Positions 36,120 to 44,749 of a DNA stretch of 64,000 bases are shown in pieces. The notes beneath the pieces were generated by a model. The model worked only from the letters and a program-made list of their open reading frames with translations. It was not told the origin of the DNA and made no database searches. The stretch's first letter is position 1. The number at the start of each line of letters is the position of its first letter. The position numbers were made by a program, and so were the translations under genes. Location: positions 682,001-746,000 of the forward strand of contig NZ_BRVO01000001.1 in the NCBI RefSeq assembly GCF_027924185.1. The letters are read 5' to 3'. The DNA is from Neptunitalea lumnitzerae (GTDB taxonomy: Bacteria > Bacteroidota > Bacteroidia > Flavobacteriales > Flavobacteriaceae).

Positions 36120-37046
36120 TTATGGTATTTCTATTTCAAATTGAGTTAACTTTCTAAACTGTCCGAGGCGTTTCTGTACCTCGTCTTTCGTTAACTGTTG
36201 CATCCTTTCGGTTCCAAACTTTTCAACGCAGAACGATGCTAGGTTAGAGCCGTAAATAATGGCGTTTTTCATATTGCTGAAGGAGATATCTCCTGTATGT
36301 GCTAAATATCCTGAAAAACCACCTGCAAAGGTGTCTCCAGCTCCTGTTGGGTCAAATACTTCTTCCAACGGAAGGGCAGGTGCAAAAAAGATATTTTCTT
36401 TATCAAAAAGCATAGCGCCGTGTTCTCCTTTTTTAATAACCACATATTGAGGTCCCATTTGAAGTATTTTTTGTGCTGCTTTTACCAATGAATATTCATC
36501 AGATAATTGTCTGGCTTCTTCATCGTTAATAGTAACAACATCTACTTTCGCTAAAACCTTCATTAGCTCATCCCACGTGTTATCCATCCAAAAGTTCATG
36601 GTGTCTAAAACAATAAGCTGTGGTTTTTTCTCCATTTGTTCAATTACACTTAATTGGACGGATGGATGTAGATTTCCTAACATAACAACATCAGCATCTT
36701 TAAAATTATCTGGTACTACCGGATTAAAGTCTGCTAATACATTCAATTCTGTTATTAAGGTATCTCTTGAGTTTAAATCGTTGTGGTATTTTCCTTTCCA
36801 GAAAAACGTTTTTCCATCTTTAACCACTTCAATACCAGAAATGTCAATGTTTCTGCTTTCTAGCATTTTAAGGTCTTCTTCAGGAAAATCTTCTCCAACT
36901 ACAGAAACTATAGCCGAATCTATTTTAAAGTTAGACGCCGATAAACCTATATAAGTAGCGGCTCCTCCTAGTATTTTATCAGTTTGTCCGAAAGGTGTTT
37001 CAATAGCATCAAAGGCTACTGTACCTACTATTAATAGTTTGCTCAT
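36120..37046 (-). CDS. PfkB-family carbohydrate/nucleoside kinase
   Basis: A 308-residue ribokinase-fold kinase. The N-terminal GTVAFDAIETPFG and GGAATYIGLSAS bind substrate, and the anion-hole/catalytic motif is DPTGAGDTFAGG with the catalytic aspartate. The substrate (ribose, adenosine, inosine or another sugar) cannot be read from sequence. Its place between purN and purF favours a nucleoside or ribose role, as inference. A terminator lies just past its stop, so purF is not simply co-transcribed. Confidence 0.85.
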   Translation of the reverse strand: MSKLLIVGTVAFDAIETPFGQTDKILGGAATYIGLSASNFKIDSAIVSVVGEDFPEEDLKMLESRNIDISGIEVVKDGKTFFWKGKYHNDLNSRDTLITELNVLADFNPVVPDNFKDADVVMLGNLHPSVQLSVIEQMEKKPQLIVLDTMNFWMDNTWDELMKVLAKVDVVTINDEEARQLSDEYSLVKAAQKILQMGPQYVVIKKGEHGAMLFDKENIFFAPALPLEEVFDPTGAGDTFAGGFSGYLAHTGDISFSNMKNAIIYGSNLASFCVEKFGTERMQQLTKDEVQKRLGQFRKLTQFEIEIP

Positions 37047-37063
37047 TAAACTTTAATTTTTTG

Positions 37064-37071
37064 CAAATATA
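37064..37071 (-). promoter_or_regulatory. -7 element of the PfkB kinase gene
   Basis: Minus-strand TATATTTG matches TAnnTTTG, 17 bases before the ATG. Confidence 0.4.
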
Positions 37072-37124
37072 AGGTTACTTTTTTATTTCTGGAATTTACT
37101 ACGGTATTAGAAGAAACTTAATTT

Positions 37125-37592
37125 TTAAGAAGCTTCAAATCCGTAGTCGGTTTTCAGATTGGGTTTCTTAGAGGCTTCCACCGCTAAAAAGTCGCATCGC
37201 TCATTTTGCGGATGGTTGTTATGTCCTTTAACCCATTGAAAAGTAACTTCATGTTTTCTGTATTCTATTAAAAACAGTTTCCATAAGTCGCTGTTTTTTT
37301 TGTCTTTAAAATTGGTTTTCTCCCATTTAAACACCCATCCTTTGGTTACCGCATCTGCAACATATTTAGAATCGGTAAAAACTACTGATTTAGTATTGGG
37401 TAACTTCAGTTTTTTGAGAGCCTCAATAACGGCTAACAACTCCATGCGGTTGTTGGTAGTTTTTTTAAAACCTTCTGAAAATTCTTTTCGATACGGTTTT
37501 CCTACCCATTCCATGACTATGCCGTAGCCACCTGGTCCTGGGTTTCCGCGAGAAGAACCGTCTGTGTATATATGTACTTGTGCGTTACTCAC
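37125..37592 (-). CDS. rnhA: Ribonuclease HI
   Basis: A 155-residue RNase H that removes RNA from RNA-DNA hybrids. The acidic active site is visible: D11 in IYTDGSSRGNPGPGGYG, the glutamate in NNRMELLAVIEAL, the aspartate in VVFTDSKYV and the final aspartate in NERCDFLAVEA. The basic handle (WEKTNFKDKKNSDLW) is present. It begins with GTG at 37592 and overlaps the 3' end of purN by eight bases, so translation is coupled. Confidence 0.95.
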   Translation of the reverse strand: MSNAQVHIYTDGSSRGNPGPGGYGIVMEWVGKPYRKEFSEGFKKTTNNRMELLAVIEALKKLKLPNTKSVVFTDSKYVADAVTKGWVFKWEKTNFKDKKNSDLWKLFLIEYRKHEVTFQWVKGHNNHPQNERCDFLAVEASKKPNLKTDYGFEAS

Positions 37593-38151
37593 TAAGTAAT
37601 TGTGTTATAATTTTAGGAAAATGCTCATATTCTAACTCGTGTACTTTGGCTGCTACATCATCTGCCGTATCGGTTGGTAGTACTGGGCAGGTGGCTTGGT
37701 GTATAATAGCGCCTTCGTCATAGTTTTCATTTACATAATGTATTGTAATACCGCTTTCAGTTTCGTTATTTGCAACAACTGCATTATGTACATGGTCACC
37801 ATACATACCTTTTCCTCCATACTTAGGTAATAGCGCTGGGTGTATATTTATAATTTTGTTAGGGAATGCTTCAATGATGTTTTCAGGGAATTTCCATAAG
37901 AAACCAGCCAAAACTATAAGGTCTGGTTGTGCTGTTTTGATCGTTTCTAGCACAAAATTGTGGGTGTAGAACGCCGTTCGGTTAAAAGTTAGGGCACTAA
38001 TGTTTAATTTTTTTGCTCTTTCTAGCACAAATGCTTTCGGATTGTTGCAAAGAATTAAATTAACCCTAAAATTGGTGTTTTCTTCTAGGTAATTTATAAT
38101 GTTTTCTGCGTTAGATCCAGATCCAGAGGCAAAAATGACTACATTTTTCAT
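37585..38151 (-). CDS. purN: Phosphoribosylglycinamide formyltransferase
   Basis: A 188-residue enzyme that formylates GAR with 10-formyltetrahydrofolate in purine synthesis. Motifs: VIFASGSGSNAENII (substrate loop), the catalytic Asn and His in NIHPALLPKYGGKGMYG, and the aspartate in NYDEGAII. Standard length. It is the first gene of a minus-strand group with rnhA, divergent from acpP. Confidence 0.95.
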   Translation of the reverse strand: MKNVVIFASGSGSNAENIINYLEENTNFRVNLILCNNPKAFVLERAKKLNISALTFNRTAFYTHNFVLETIKTAQPDLIVLAGFLWKFPENIIEAFPNKIINIHPALLPKYGGKGMYGDHVHNAVVANNETESGITIHYVNENYDEGAIIHQATCPVLPTDTADDVAAKVHELEYEHFPKIITQLLSE

Positions 38152-38269
38152 AGTTAAATAAGTATATCGAATTGCAAAAAAACTAATTCTAAACTAGAAT
38201 TAGAAGCCAAAAAACTAAATTGTTGAATTAATTTTCATTAATTTAGGAGCACATTTTTTAAGTAAAATG

Positions 38270-38298
38270 TTGTTTTAAATTAAAGTTTTTTATTTTTG
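38270..38298 (+). promoter_or_regulatory. Complete promoter of acpP
   Basis: TTG at 38270-38272, an 18-base spacer and TATTTTTG at 38291-38298 fit the Bacteroidota -33/-7 consensus. It would give a leader of about 28 bases before the acpP ATG. Confidence 0.65.
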
Positions 38299-38329
38299 CC
38301 AACAAATTAAATTTTAAAACTAAAAGATT

Positions 38330-38563
38330 ATGTCAGACATTGCATCAAGAGTAAAGGCTATCATCGTTGACAAATTAGGGGTTGACGAGAACGAAGTGGT
38401 AGCTGAAGCTAGCTTTACTAACGACCTAGGAGCAGACTCATTGGACACAGTGGAATTAATAATGGAATTCGAAAAAGAATTTGATATTCAAATTCCAGAC
38501 GACCAAGCAGAAAACATTGCAACTGTAGGTCAGGCAATTCAATACATTGAATCAGCAAAGTAA
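38330..38563 (+). CDS. acpP: Acyl carrier protein
   Basis: A 77-residue acidic protein. S37 in [16 protein letters not shown] is the phosphopantetheine attachment site. It carries growing acyl chains in fatty-acid synthesis. Standard length and position directly before fabF. It has a full promoter, and a long hairpin lies between it and fabF, which could lower fabF transcript relative to the abundant ACP. Confidence 0.96.
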   Translation: MSDIASRVKAIIVDKLGVDENEVVAEASFTNDLGADSLDTVELIMEFEKEFDIQIPDDQAENIATVGQAIQYIESAK

Positions 38564-38600
38564 TTTAAAATTTATACAAAAGTATACATGAATTTTTTAT

Positions 38601-38629
38601 AGAATGTTCAGCTTTTAGCTGGGCATTCT
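38601..38629 (+). other. Intercistronic hairpin between acpP and fabF
   Basis: AGAATGTTCAGC (38601-38612) pairs fully with GCTGGGCATTCT (38618-38629), counting two G-T pairs, around TTTTA. Only a weak pyrimidine stretch follows, so it is more likely an attenuator or processing/stability element than a full terminator. Confidence 0.6.
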
Positions 38630-38674
38630 CTTCATGCTCTATTGTAATTATTTAGAACGTAAAATTATTTCACA

Positions 38675-39928
38675 ATGAAATTAAGGCGAGTTGTTGTTAC
38701 AGGTATGGGTGCATTAACACCAATTGGTAATAACCTGGAAGAATATTGGGAAGCACTGAAAAACGGAGTAAGTGGGGCAGCCCCTATTACACATTTTGAC
38801 GCTTCAAAATTTAAAACACAGTTTGCCTGTGAGGTAAAAAATTTCAATGTATTTGATTTTATCGATCGAAAGGAAAGTCGTCGATTAGACAAATTTTCAC
38901 AATTTGCTGTTATTGCCAGTGATGAGGCTATTAAAGACTCAGCTATGGATTTAGAATCTATAGACAAGTCGAGAGTTGGGGTTATTTGGGGTGCCGGAAT
39001 TGGAGGTTTAGAAACATTTCAAGAAGAAGTTATTAATTATTCCAAAGGAGACGGTACGCCAAAATTTAATCCTTTCTTTATTCCTAAAATGATTGCCGAT
39101 ATTGCTCCTGCTCATATATCTATGAGAAATGGCTTTATGGGGCCTAATTTCACTACCGTTTCTGCATGTGCTTCTTCTGCTAATGCCCTTATAGATGCCC
39201 TTAACTACATTCGTTTGGGAGTGTGTGATGTTGTGGTATCTGGTGGTTCTGAAGCAGCAGTTACTATTGCAGGTATGGGTGGTTTTAATGCTATGCATGC
39301 GCTTTCTACAAGAAATGACAGTCCGGAAACTGCATCAAGACCATTTGATGGAGAACGTGACGGGTTTGTACTTGGAGAAGGAGCTGGTGCGCTTGTTCTA
39401 GAAGAATATGAACACGCAAAGGCAAGAGGTGCAAAAATTTACTGTGAAGTAAGCGGTGGCGGAATGTCATCTGATGCTTACCATTTAACTGCGCCACACC
39501 CTGAAGGTTTAGGTGTGATGGCCGTTATGAGAAATTGTTTGAAAGATGCTGGAGTGAATCCGGAAGAAGTGGATCACATTAACACGCACGGAACTTCTAC
39601 ACCACTTGGTGATGTAGCAGAGTTAAAAGCCATTTCTACAGTGTTTGGAGAACATGCTAAAGAAATTAGCATTAACTCTACCAAATCTATGACTGGGCAT
39701 TTACTTGGTGCTGCTGGTGCTATAGAGGCTATTGCTTCAATATTACCGTTAACAGAAGGTATTATTCCTCCAACAATTAATCATACAACTAAGGATGAAA
39801 AAATTGATCCGGAACTAAATTTAGTACTCAACAATTCTGAAAAGAGAGATATTAAAATATCTATGAGTAATACCTTTGGTTTTGGTGGACATAATGCTTG
39901 TGTATTATTCAGAAAATACGAAGAATAA
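38675..39928 (+). CDS. fabF: Beta-ketoacyl-ACP synthase II
   Basis: A 417-residue condensing enzyme that elongates acyl-ACP with malonyl-ACP. The catalytic triad is C165 in TVSACASSANAL, a histidine in NTHGTSTPLGD (about 305) and a histidine in KSMTGHLLGAAGA (about 340). Standard length for KAS II. It is followed after three bases by rnc, so acpP-fabF-rnc form one operon. Confidence 0.96.
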   Translation: MKLRRVVVTGMGALTPIGNNLEEYWEALKNGVSGAAPITHFDASKFKTQFACEVKNFNVFDFIDRKESRRLDKFSQFAVIASDEAIKDSAMDLESIDKSRVGVIWGAGIGGLETFQEEVINYSKGDGTPKFNPFFIPKMIADIAPAHISMRNGFMGPNFTTVSACASSANALIDALNYIRLGVCDVVVSGGSEAAVTIAGMGGFNAMHALSTRNDSPETASRPFDGERDGFVLGEGAGALVLEEYEHAKARGAKIYCEVSGGGMSSDAYHLTAPHPEGLGVMAVMRNCLKDAGVNPEEVDHINTHGTSTPLGDVAELKAISTVFGEHAKEISINSTKSMTGHLLGAAGAIEAIASILPLTEGIIPPTINHTTKDEKIDPELNLVLNNSEKRDIKISMSNTFGFGGHNACVLFRKYEE

Positions 39929-39931
39929 TAT

Positions 39932-40672
39932 ATGGGGCTTATTCGCAAAATATTAAATTCCCGCTCAAAAGATGAAGACGGGAATTTTTTTGTTCATTTG
40001 CAACGTGTTTTAGGATTTAAGCCCAAAGATTTTGAAGTCTACAAAGTTGCTTTTACCCATAGATCTACCAATATTAAAGATGATCAAGGGAACCCAATTA
40101 ATTACGAGCGGTTAGAGTTTTTAGGTGATGCCATGTTAAGTGCAGTCATTTCTAAGTATTTATATGAAGAGGCGCCTGCAGGTGACGAGGGATACCTTAC
40201 TAAAATGCGTTCTAAAATTGTTAGTAGAGAGCATCTTAACGAATTGGGTAAAGAATTAAGACTGCTAGATTATGTAGTAAGTAGTATTTCTAAAGAAAGT
40301 TTTGGAGACAATGTGCATGGTAATTTATTTGAAGCCCTCGTGGGTGCTATTTATTTAGACAGAGGATATAATTATTGTGAGCGTTTTATTAATAAAAGGG
40401 TTATTAAACCGCATGTTGATATTGAACGACTTGAAGGCAAAATTATAAGTTATAAAAGTTTGCTTATTGAGTGGTGCCAAAAGGAGAAAAAATCATTCTA
40501 TTTTAATGTGTTTGAAGATAACGGTAACGATGTTTTAAAACATTTTGCTGTGAAATTAAGCATTGATAATAAAGTGATTGCCAAAGCAAGAGCTACTTCT
40601 AAAAAGAAAGCCGAAGAGGCGGCAGCAAAAAGAGCATACTTTGCTTTACAGAGCCAAATAGAGAACCTATAG
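39932..40672 (+). CDS. rnc: Ribonuclease III
   Basis: A 246-residue double-strand-specific RNase. The signature NYERLEFLGDAMLSAVI holds catalytic glutamate and aspartate, and the second acidic site is in NLFEALVGAIYLDRG. A C-terminal double-stranded RNA-binding domain occupies about 175-246. Processes rRNA and structured mRNAs. It follows fabF closely, an order common in Bacteroidota. Confidence 0.95.
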   Translation: MGLIRKILNSRSKDEDGNFFVHLQRVLGFKPKDFEVYKVAFTHRSTNIKDDQGNPINYERLEFLGDAMLSAVISKYLYEEAPAGDEGYLTKMRSKIVSREHLNELGKELRLLDYVVSSISKESFGDNVHGNLFEALVGAIYLDRGYNYCERFINKRVIKPHVDIERLEGKIISYKSLLIEWCQKEKKSFYFNVFEDNGNDVLKHFAVKLSIDNKVIAKARATSKKKAEEAAAKRAYFALQSQIENL

Positions 40673-40786
40673 GATTATTAAATTGTTAACTATCTCGTTT
40701 TCGCACCCGGTTATCATTAAACATTTGAAATATAATTATATAATCTTTTAAAGAAGTCATATATTTACAGCAATTTGCGAATATCT

Positions 40787-41257
40787 ATGACTGTATATAA
40801 GTTAACAGATGACTTTGAAGATGACTGTGAGTTTACACTAATAGCTATTCATAGTGCGGTGGAAGATTACCGAATGGCTTTTTTACTAAACAAGTATTTA
40901 GGTCTGGGGTTTAAAAAAGTAACACCGGTTGAAATGGATGATAACCATGTGTTTCAACGTTTTGAATGGCTAGATGAAAAAAACGATACGTATTGGAGTC
41001 TTATTCAGAATTCTGCAATAAAAAAGGAGGAAGTAAGTAAAAGTGCTTTCATGTTATTTGAAGAATGGGGAGGAGAGCAAACAATTTATTTATTGCCAGA
41101 ACATAAAAAGGTAGATTTTTTTATAAAAATAGAAATCGCAGAAAGCTATTTAGATGTGCCAAGTATTGTGCAAAAAATACAGCAAATACCAAATATAGTT
41201 ACAACATATAAATTAGCTACAAACCGAATTAAAACTAGAACGAACTTAATTTTCTGA
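40787..41257 (+). CDS. IPExxxVDY family protein
   Basis: A 156-residue soluble protein of a Bacteroidota family named after its motif; here the motif reads LLPEHKKVDFFIKIE. It lies between rnc and pyk, the position conserved in the phylum, and the pyk ATG follows two bases after its stop. Function unknown. I start at the ATG at 40787 and not at the TTG 12 bases earlier, because the family begins MTVYKL or similar. Confidence 0.8.
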   Translation: MTVYKLTDDFEDDCEFTLIAIHSAVEDYRMAFLLNKYLGLGFKKVTPVEMDDNHVFQRFEWLDEKNDTYWSLIQNSAIKKEEVSKSAFMLFEEWGGEQTIYLLPEHKKVDFFIKIEIAESYLDVPSIVQKIQQIPNIVTTYKLATNRIKTRTNLIF

Positions 41258-41259
41258 AA

Positions 41260-42705
41260 ATGCTTAAAGTTAAAAAAACCAAAATAGTTGCAACACTAGG
41301 GCCTGCTACCAGTAATAAAGAGACCCTTAGAAATATGATTGAAGCAGGAGCCAACGTATTCAGAATTAACTTCTCTCACGCAGATTATAAAGATGTGGAA
41401 GAGCGAGTTAATATGATTAGAGAACTGAATGAAGAGTACGGATATGCAGCCGGAATTTTGGGAGATTTACAAGGGCCTAAATTACGTGTAGGTGTAATGG
41501 CAGAAGATGTTGTGGTAAACGACGGTGATACCATTACATTTGTTACAGGTGAGCCATTTGAAGGTAATGCCGAGCGCGTTTACATGAACTATAAAGAATT
41601 TCCTAAGGATGTAAAGCCAGGAGAACGTATATTATTAGATGATGGTAAACTTATTTTTGAAGTTACCGGAACTGATAAAGAAAAAGAAGTAACTACTAAA
41701 GTTGTTCAAGGTGGGCCATTAAAGTCTAAGAAAGGTGTAAACCTTCCTAATACGGCATTGTCTTTACCTGCATTAACTGAGAAAGATATTAGAGATGCTA
41801 TTTTTGCTATTCAGCAAAAAGTAGATTGGATAGCCCTTTCTTTTGTACGTCACGAACAAGATATTATTGATCTTCAGAACTTAATTAAAGAGCACTCTGA
41901 GATTAAAATTCCTATTATTGCTAAAATTGAAAAACCTGAAGGGGTTGCCAATATAGACAAAATTGTTTCTTACTGTGATGGATTAATGGTTGCTCGTGGT
42001 GACCTAGGTGTTGAGATTCCTGCTCAAGAGGTTCCATTAATTCAGAAGAAATTAGTTTTAAGAGCTAAAAAAGCACGTATTCCTGTAATTATTGCTACCC
42101 AAATGATGGAAAGCATGATTACTAGTTTAACACCTACAAGAGCAGAGGTAAACGATGTTGCTAACTCTGTAATGGACGGTGCAGATGCGGTAATGCTTTC
42201 TGGTGAAACTTCTGTTGGTGCATATCCTGTACAGGTAATTGAAAGAATGAGTAGCATTATTGAAAGTGTAGAGAACTCTTCTTTAATTAAAGTACCACAA
42301 GAGCCACCATTTATTAAAACAAAAAGATATATTACTAAATCTATTTGTTATCACGCGGCTTCTATGGCTAACGATATTAAAGCAAAAGCTATTTCTACGT
42401 TAACTAATAGTGGTTACACTGCATTCCAGATTTCTGCGTGGAGACCAAAATCTTATATTTTAGTATTTACATCTAACAAACACATACTTACTCAATTAAG
42501 TTTACTTTGGGGTGTAGAGGCATTTTATTATGACCGCTACGTAAGTACCGATGAAACTATTGAAGATGTAAACCGTATTGCCTGTGAAAAAGGTTTCTTA
42601 GAGCCAGGTGATATGCTTATTAGTTTAGCGGCTATGCCTATTAAAGACAAAGGTATGGTGAATACTTTAAGAGTAAAAGAAATTGAAACTTGTAACTTCG
42701 GATAA
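41260..42705 (+). CDS. pyk: Pyruvate kinase
   Basis: A 481-residue glycolytic enzyme converting phosphoenolpyruvate to pyruvate with ATP formation. The N-terminal TKIVATLGPAT, the active-site region IIAKIEKPEGVANID, the metal and substrate loop MVARGDLGVEIP and TRAEVNDVANSVMDGADAVM are all intact. The C-terminal regulatory domain is present. It is the last gene of the rnc group, and a strong terminator follows. Confidence 0.96.
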   Translation: MLKVKKTKIVATLGPATSNKETLRNMIEAGANVFRINFSHADYKDVEERVNMIRELNEEYGYAAGILGDLQGPKLRVGVMAEDVVVNDGDTITFVTGEPFEGNAERVYMNYKEFPKDVKPGERILLDDGKLIFEVTGTDKEKEVTTKVVQGGPLKSKKGVNLPNTALSLPALTEKDIRDAIFAIQQKVDWIALSFVRHEQDIIDLQNLIKEHSEIKIPIIAKIEKPEGVANIDKIVSYCDGLMVARGDLGVEIPAQEVPLIQKKLVLRAKKARIPVIIATQMMESMITSLTPTRAEVNDVANSVMDGADAVMLSGETSVGAYPVQVIERMSSIIESVENSSLIKVPQEPPFIKTKRYITKSICYHAASMANDIKAKAISTLTNSGYTAFQISAWRPKSYILVFTSNKHILTQLSLLWGVEAFYYDRYVSTDETIEDVNRIACEKGFLEPGDMLISLAAMPIKDKGMVNTLRVKEIETCNFG

Positions 42706-42726
42706 TCTCTGAAGCTTATATAATAT

Positions 42727-42754
42727 AAAAACCGCCTTTTGGGCGGTTTTTTTT
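42727..42754. terminator. Bidirectional terminator between pyk and dinB
   Basis: ACCGCC (42731-42736) pairs with GGCGGT (42742-42747) around TTTTG, flanked by A and T runs. It serves pyk and the convergent dinB. Confidence 0.88.
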
Positions 42755-42767
42755 ATGTTTTAAGTTA

Positions 42768-43877
42768 CTAAAATTCAAATTTAAGCTGTACTTGAATTGG
42801 TTTTTCTGGGGTTTGCTTTTCTTTTTTATCAGTATTTAAATTGCTTAAAGAAATGCCTAGTAAGCGTACAGAGTCTTCAGGTTTTTGTTGGTACAAGAGT
42901 TCCTTAGCAGTTTCTAAAATCAAATGTTTGTCTGCAACAAAGTAAGACAAAGTTTTGCTACGGGTTTGTTGCTCAAAAGTACTGTACTTAATTTTTAACG
43001 TAATGGTTTTACCTGCAATGTTGTTTTTCTTTAAGCGTTTTTCTAGCTCTTGAGCAATGTTGGTTAATTTTTCCAACATAAAAATTTCAGAGGTTAGGTT
43101 TTCACTAAAAGTACGTTCGGCTCCTACAGATTTTGGCGTGCGGTGTGGCTTTACTTCACTAGTGTGTATACCTCTTACAATGTGGTAATAGTGAGATCCA
43201 CTCTTACCAAAATGTGTTTCTAAATACTCCAGGCTTTTGGTTTTTAAATCGAGCCCTGTAAAAATACCATGCTGATACATCTTTTCAGCAGTAACCTTAC
43301 CAACACCATAAAACTTCTTAATGTCTAACTGTTCTAAAAAGTTAATTACCTCTTCTGGGTTTACGGTTTTTTGTCCGTTAGGTTTGTTATAATCACTGGC
43401 TATTTTTGCTACAAATTTATTAATAGAAATACCAGCCGATGCGGTAAGTCCAATCTCGTCAAAAATGCGTTTACGTATTTCTCTAGCAATTTTAGTAGCG
43501 CTTGGGTTTCCTTTTTTATTTTGGGTAACATCTAAGTATGCTTCATCTAAGGCCAGGGGTTCTACCAAATCGGTATACTCATAAAAGATGTTTCTAATTT
43601 TTTGCGAAATCTCTCGGTAGCGTTCAAATCTTGGTTTTACAAAAATGATATCTGGGCATCTTTTTTTTGCTAAATAACCACTAATGGCACTACGTACGCC
43701 GTACTTTCTAGCTTCATAACTAGCAGCCGACACAACGCCTCGCTTTTCAGCACCGCCAACTGCTACAGGCTTGCCTTTTAGCTCAGGGTTGTCCATTTGT
43801 TCTACAGAAGCATAAAATGCATCCATGTCTACATGAATAATTTTACGTAACGGGATGTTTATGCCATCTACTTCCAT
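42768..43877 (-). CDS. dinB: DNA polymerase IV
   Basis: A 369-residue Y-family translesion polymerase. Metal-binding aspartates lie in IIHVDMDAFYASVEQ and in PLALDEAYLDVTQN. The helix-hairpin-helix region KKFYGVGKVTAEKMYQHG and the little-finger domain follow. The C-terminus ends VQLKFEF, resembling a beta-clamp binding motif (QLxLF type). A -7 element lies only four bases before the ATG, and a palindrome is found further upstream. Confidence 0.94.
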   Translation of the reverse strand: MEVDGINIPLRKIIHVDMDAFYASVEQMDNPELKGKPVAVGGAEKRGVVSAASYEARKYGVRSAISGYLAKKRCPDIIFVKPRFERYREISQKIRNIFYEYTDLVEPLALDEAYLDVTQNKKGNPSATKIAREIRKRIFDEIGLTASAGISINKFVAKIASDYNKPNGQKTVNPEEVINFLEQLDIKKFYGVGKVTAEKMYQHGIFTGLDLKTKSLEYLETHFGKSGSHYYHIVRGIHTSEVKPHRTPKSVGAERTFSENLTSEIFMLEKLTNIAQELEKRLKKNNIAGKTITLKIKYSTFEQQTRSKTLSYFVADKHLILETAKELLYQQKPEDSVRLLGISLSNLNTDKKEKQTPEKPIQVQLKFEF

Positions 43878-43881
43878 ATCG

Positions 43882-43889
43882 CAAATTTA
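43882..43889 (-). promoter_or_regulatory. -7 element placing the dinB transcription start at its ATG
   Basis: Minus-strand TAAATTTG is a perfect TAnnTTTG, and only CGAT separates it from the ATG, the same geometry as for the DUF3109 gene; this predicts a leaderless mRNA. Confidence 0.45.
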
Positions 43890-43911
43890 GCGTAAATTGC
43901 TATAGTAAACT

Positions 43912-43925
43912 ACTTGTAAACAAGT
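43912..43925. promoter_or_regulatory. Palindrome upstream of dinB
   Basis: ACTTGTAAACAAGT is a perfect inverted repeat with 6-base arms and an AA centre, about 35 bases upstream of the dinB start and about 40 bases before the divergent gene. It could be an operator; no regulator is assigned. Confidence 0.35.
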
Positions 43926-43966
43926 GTTCAGGTAGTTAAGCTGTGGTATCCACTAAATTATGAATT

Positions 43967-44630
43967 ATGAAAAAGAAAACTGCCATACTACTTGGTGCTA
44001 CTGGGCTTACGGGTGGTTATGTTTTAAGTGAGCTGTTATATGACGATAGGTACGAGAAAATTATTTTGTTTTCTAGAAGTACTAAAGGTATAGATAACCC
44101 AAAATTAGAAGAACATTTAATAGCTATGGATGAGCTGCCCAAATATGCTTCTCTTTTTAAAGGAGATGAAGTGTATTGCTGTGTGGGTACTACCAAGAAA
44201 AAAACACCTGATAAAGCTGTTTACAAAACTATAGATTATGGTATACCTGTAAATGCTGCACAATTAGCTAAATTAAATAATATACCTACGTTTATAGTAG
44301 TGTCTGCCATGGGCGCTAGTGAGCAAAGTGCGGTTTTTTATAACCGACTAAAAGGAGAAATGGAGGCTGATGTAAAAAAAAGTAAGATTGACTAAACTAC
44401 ATTTTGTAAGGCCGGCTTTAATTAGTGGTAAAAGAGAGGAATTTAGATTAGGGGAGTATTTAGGCAAACAACTTTTTAAGTTGTTAGATTATGTTATGGT
44501 AGGGCCTTTAGAAAAATATAAATCAGTTCACCCTTCTAAAATAGCTAAAACTATGATATGGCTTGCCAACCATTCGTATGATAAAGTGGTGGTAGAGAGT
44601 GACCAAATTCAAAAACTAGGTTCACATTAA
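43967..44630 (+). pseudogene. Frameshifted NAD(P)-binding oxidoreductase
   Basis: A short-chain/epimerase-like NAD(P)-binding protein of the atypical HTATIP2-related group: Rossmann motif LLGATGLTGGYVLSELL, CCVGTTKKKTPDKAVYKTID and VVSAMGASEQS. The first frame ends at 44395 after 142 codons. The family's C-terminal part, starting LHFVRPALISGKREEFRLGE, continues in the next frame up to 44630. The break falls at a run of eight A (44374-44381). Removing one A joins both halves into 220 codons. It may be a real null allele, a sequencing error, a phase-variable tract or slippage during expression. Confidence 0.8.
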
Positions 44631-44639
44631 AAAAAAGTG

Positions 44640-44647
44640 TAATTTTG
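44640..44647 (+). promoter_or_regulatory. -7 element of the fluoride transporter mRNA
   Basis: TAATTTTG matches TAnnTTTG and predicts a transcript starting near 44652, a few bases before the riboswitch aptamer. Confidence 0.5.
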
Positions 44648-44654
44648 ATGCACT

Positions 44655-44723
44655 GTTTGGCAATGATGTCTGCCCTGAACCGCCGCAAGAGCTGATGACG
44701 TCTACTATCTGGCAATATTGCCA
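44655..44723 (+). promoter_or_regulatory. Fluoride riboswitch (crcB motif) with expression platform
   Basis: The aptamer carries the crcB-motif landmarks in order: GGCAATGATG, then TGAACCGCC, then GCTGATGAC and CTAC. P1 pairs GGCA (44659-44662) with TGCC (44671-44674). The pseudoknot pairs GATGTC (44665-44670) with GACGTC (44697-44702), with one G-T. The short inner stem (GC/GC, 44682-44683 with 44691-44692) is weak. A hairpin TGGCAAT/ATTGCCA (44710-44723) follows. Its 3' arm can also pair with the identical TGGCAAT at 44658-44664 in the aptamer, which gives a clear switch. No T-run follows, so control of translation is more likely than termination. Confidence 0.88.
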
Positions 44724-44749
44724 CAGGAAACGTATTTATTAAAATCAGT

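Noticed and set aside
44388-44630. Independent 80-residue gene after the frameshift
   Set aside because: It has only a TTG inside the preceding frame and its sequence is the missing C-terminal half of the family, so it belongs to one broken gene.
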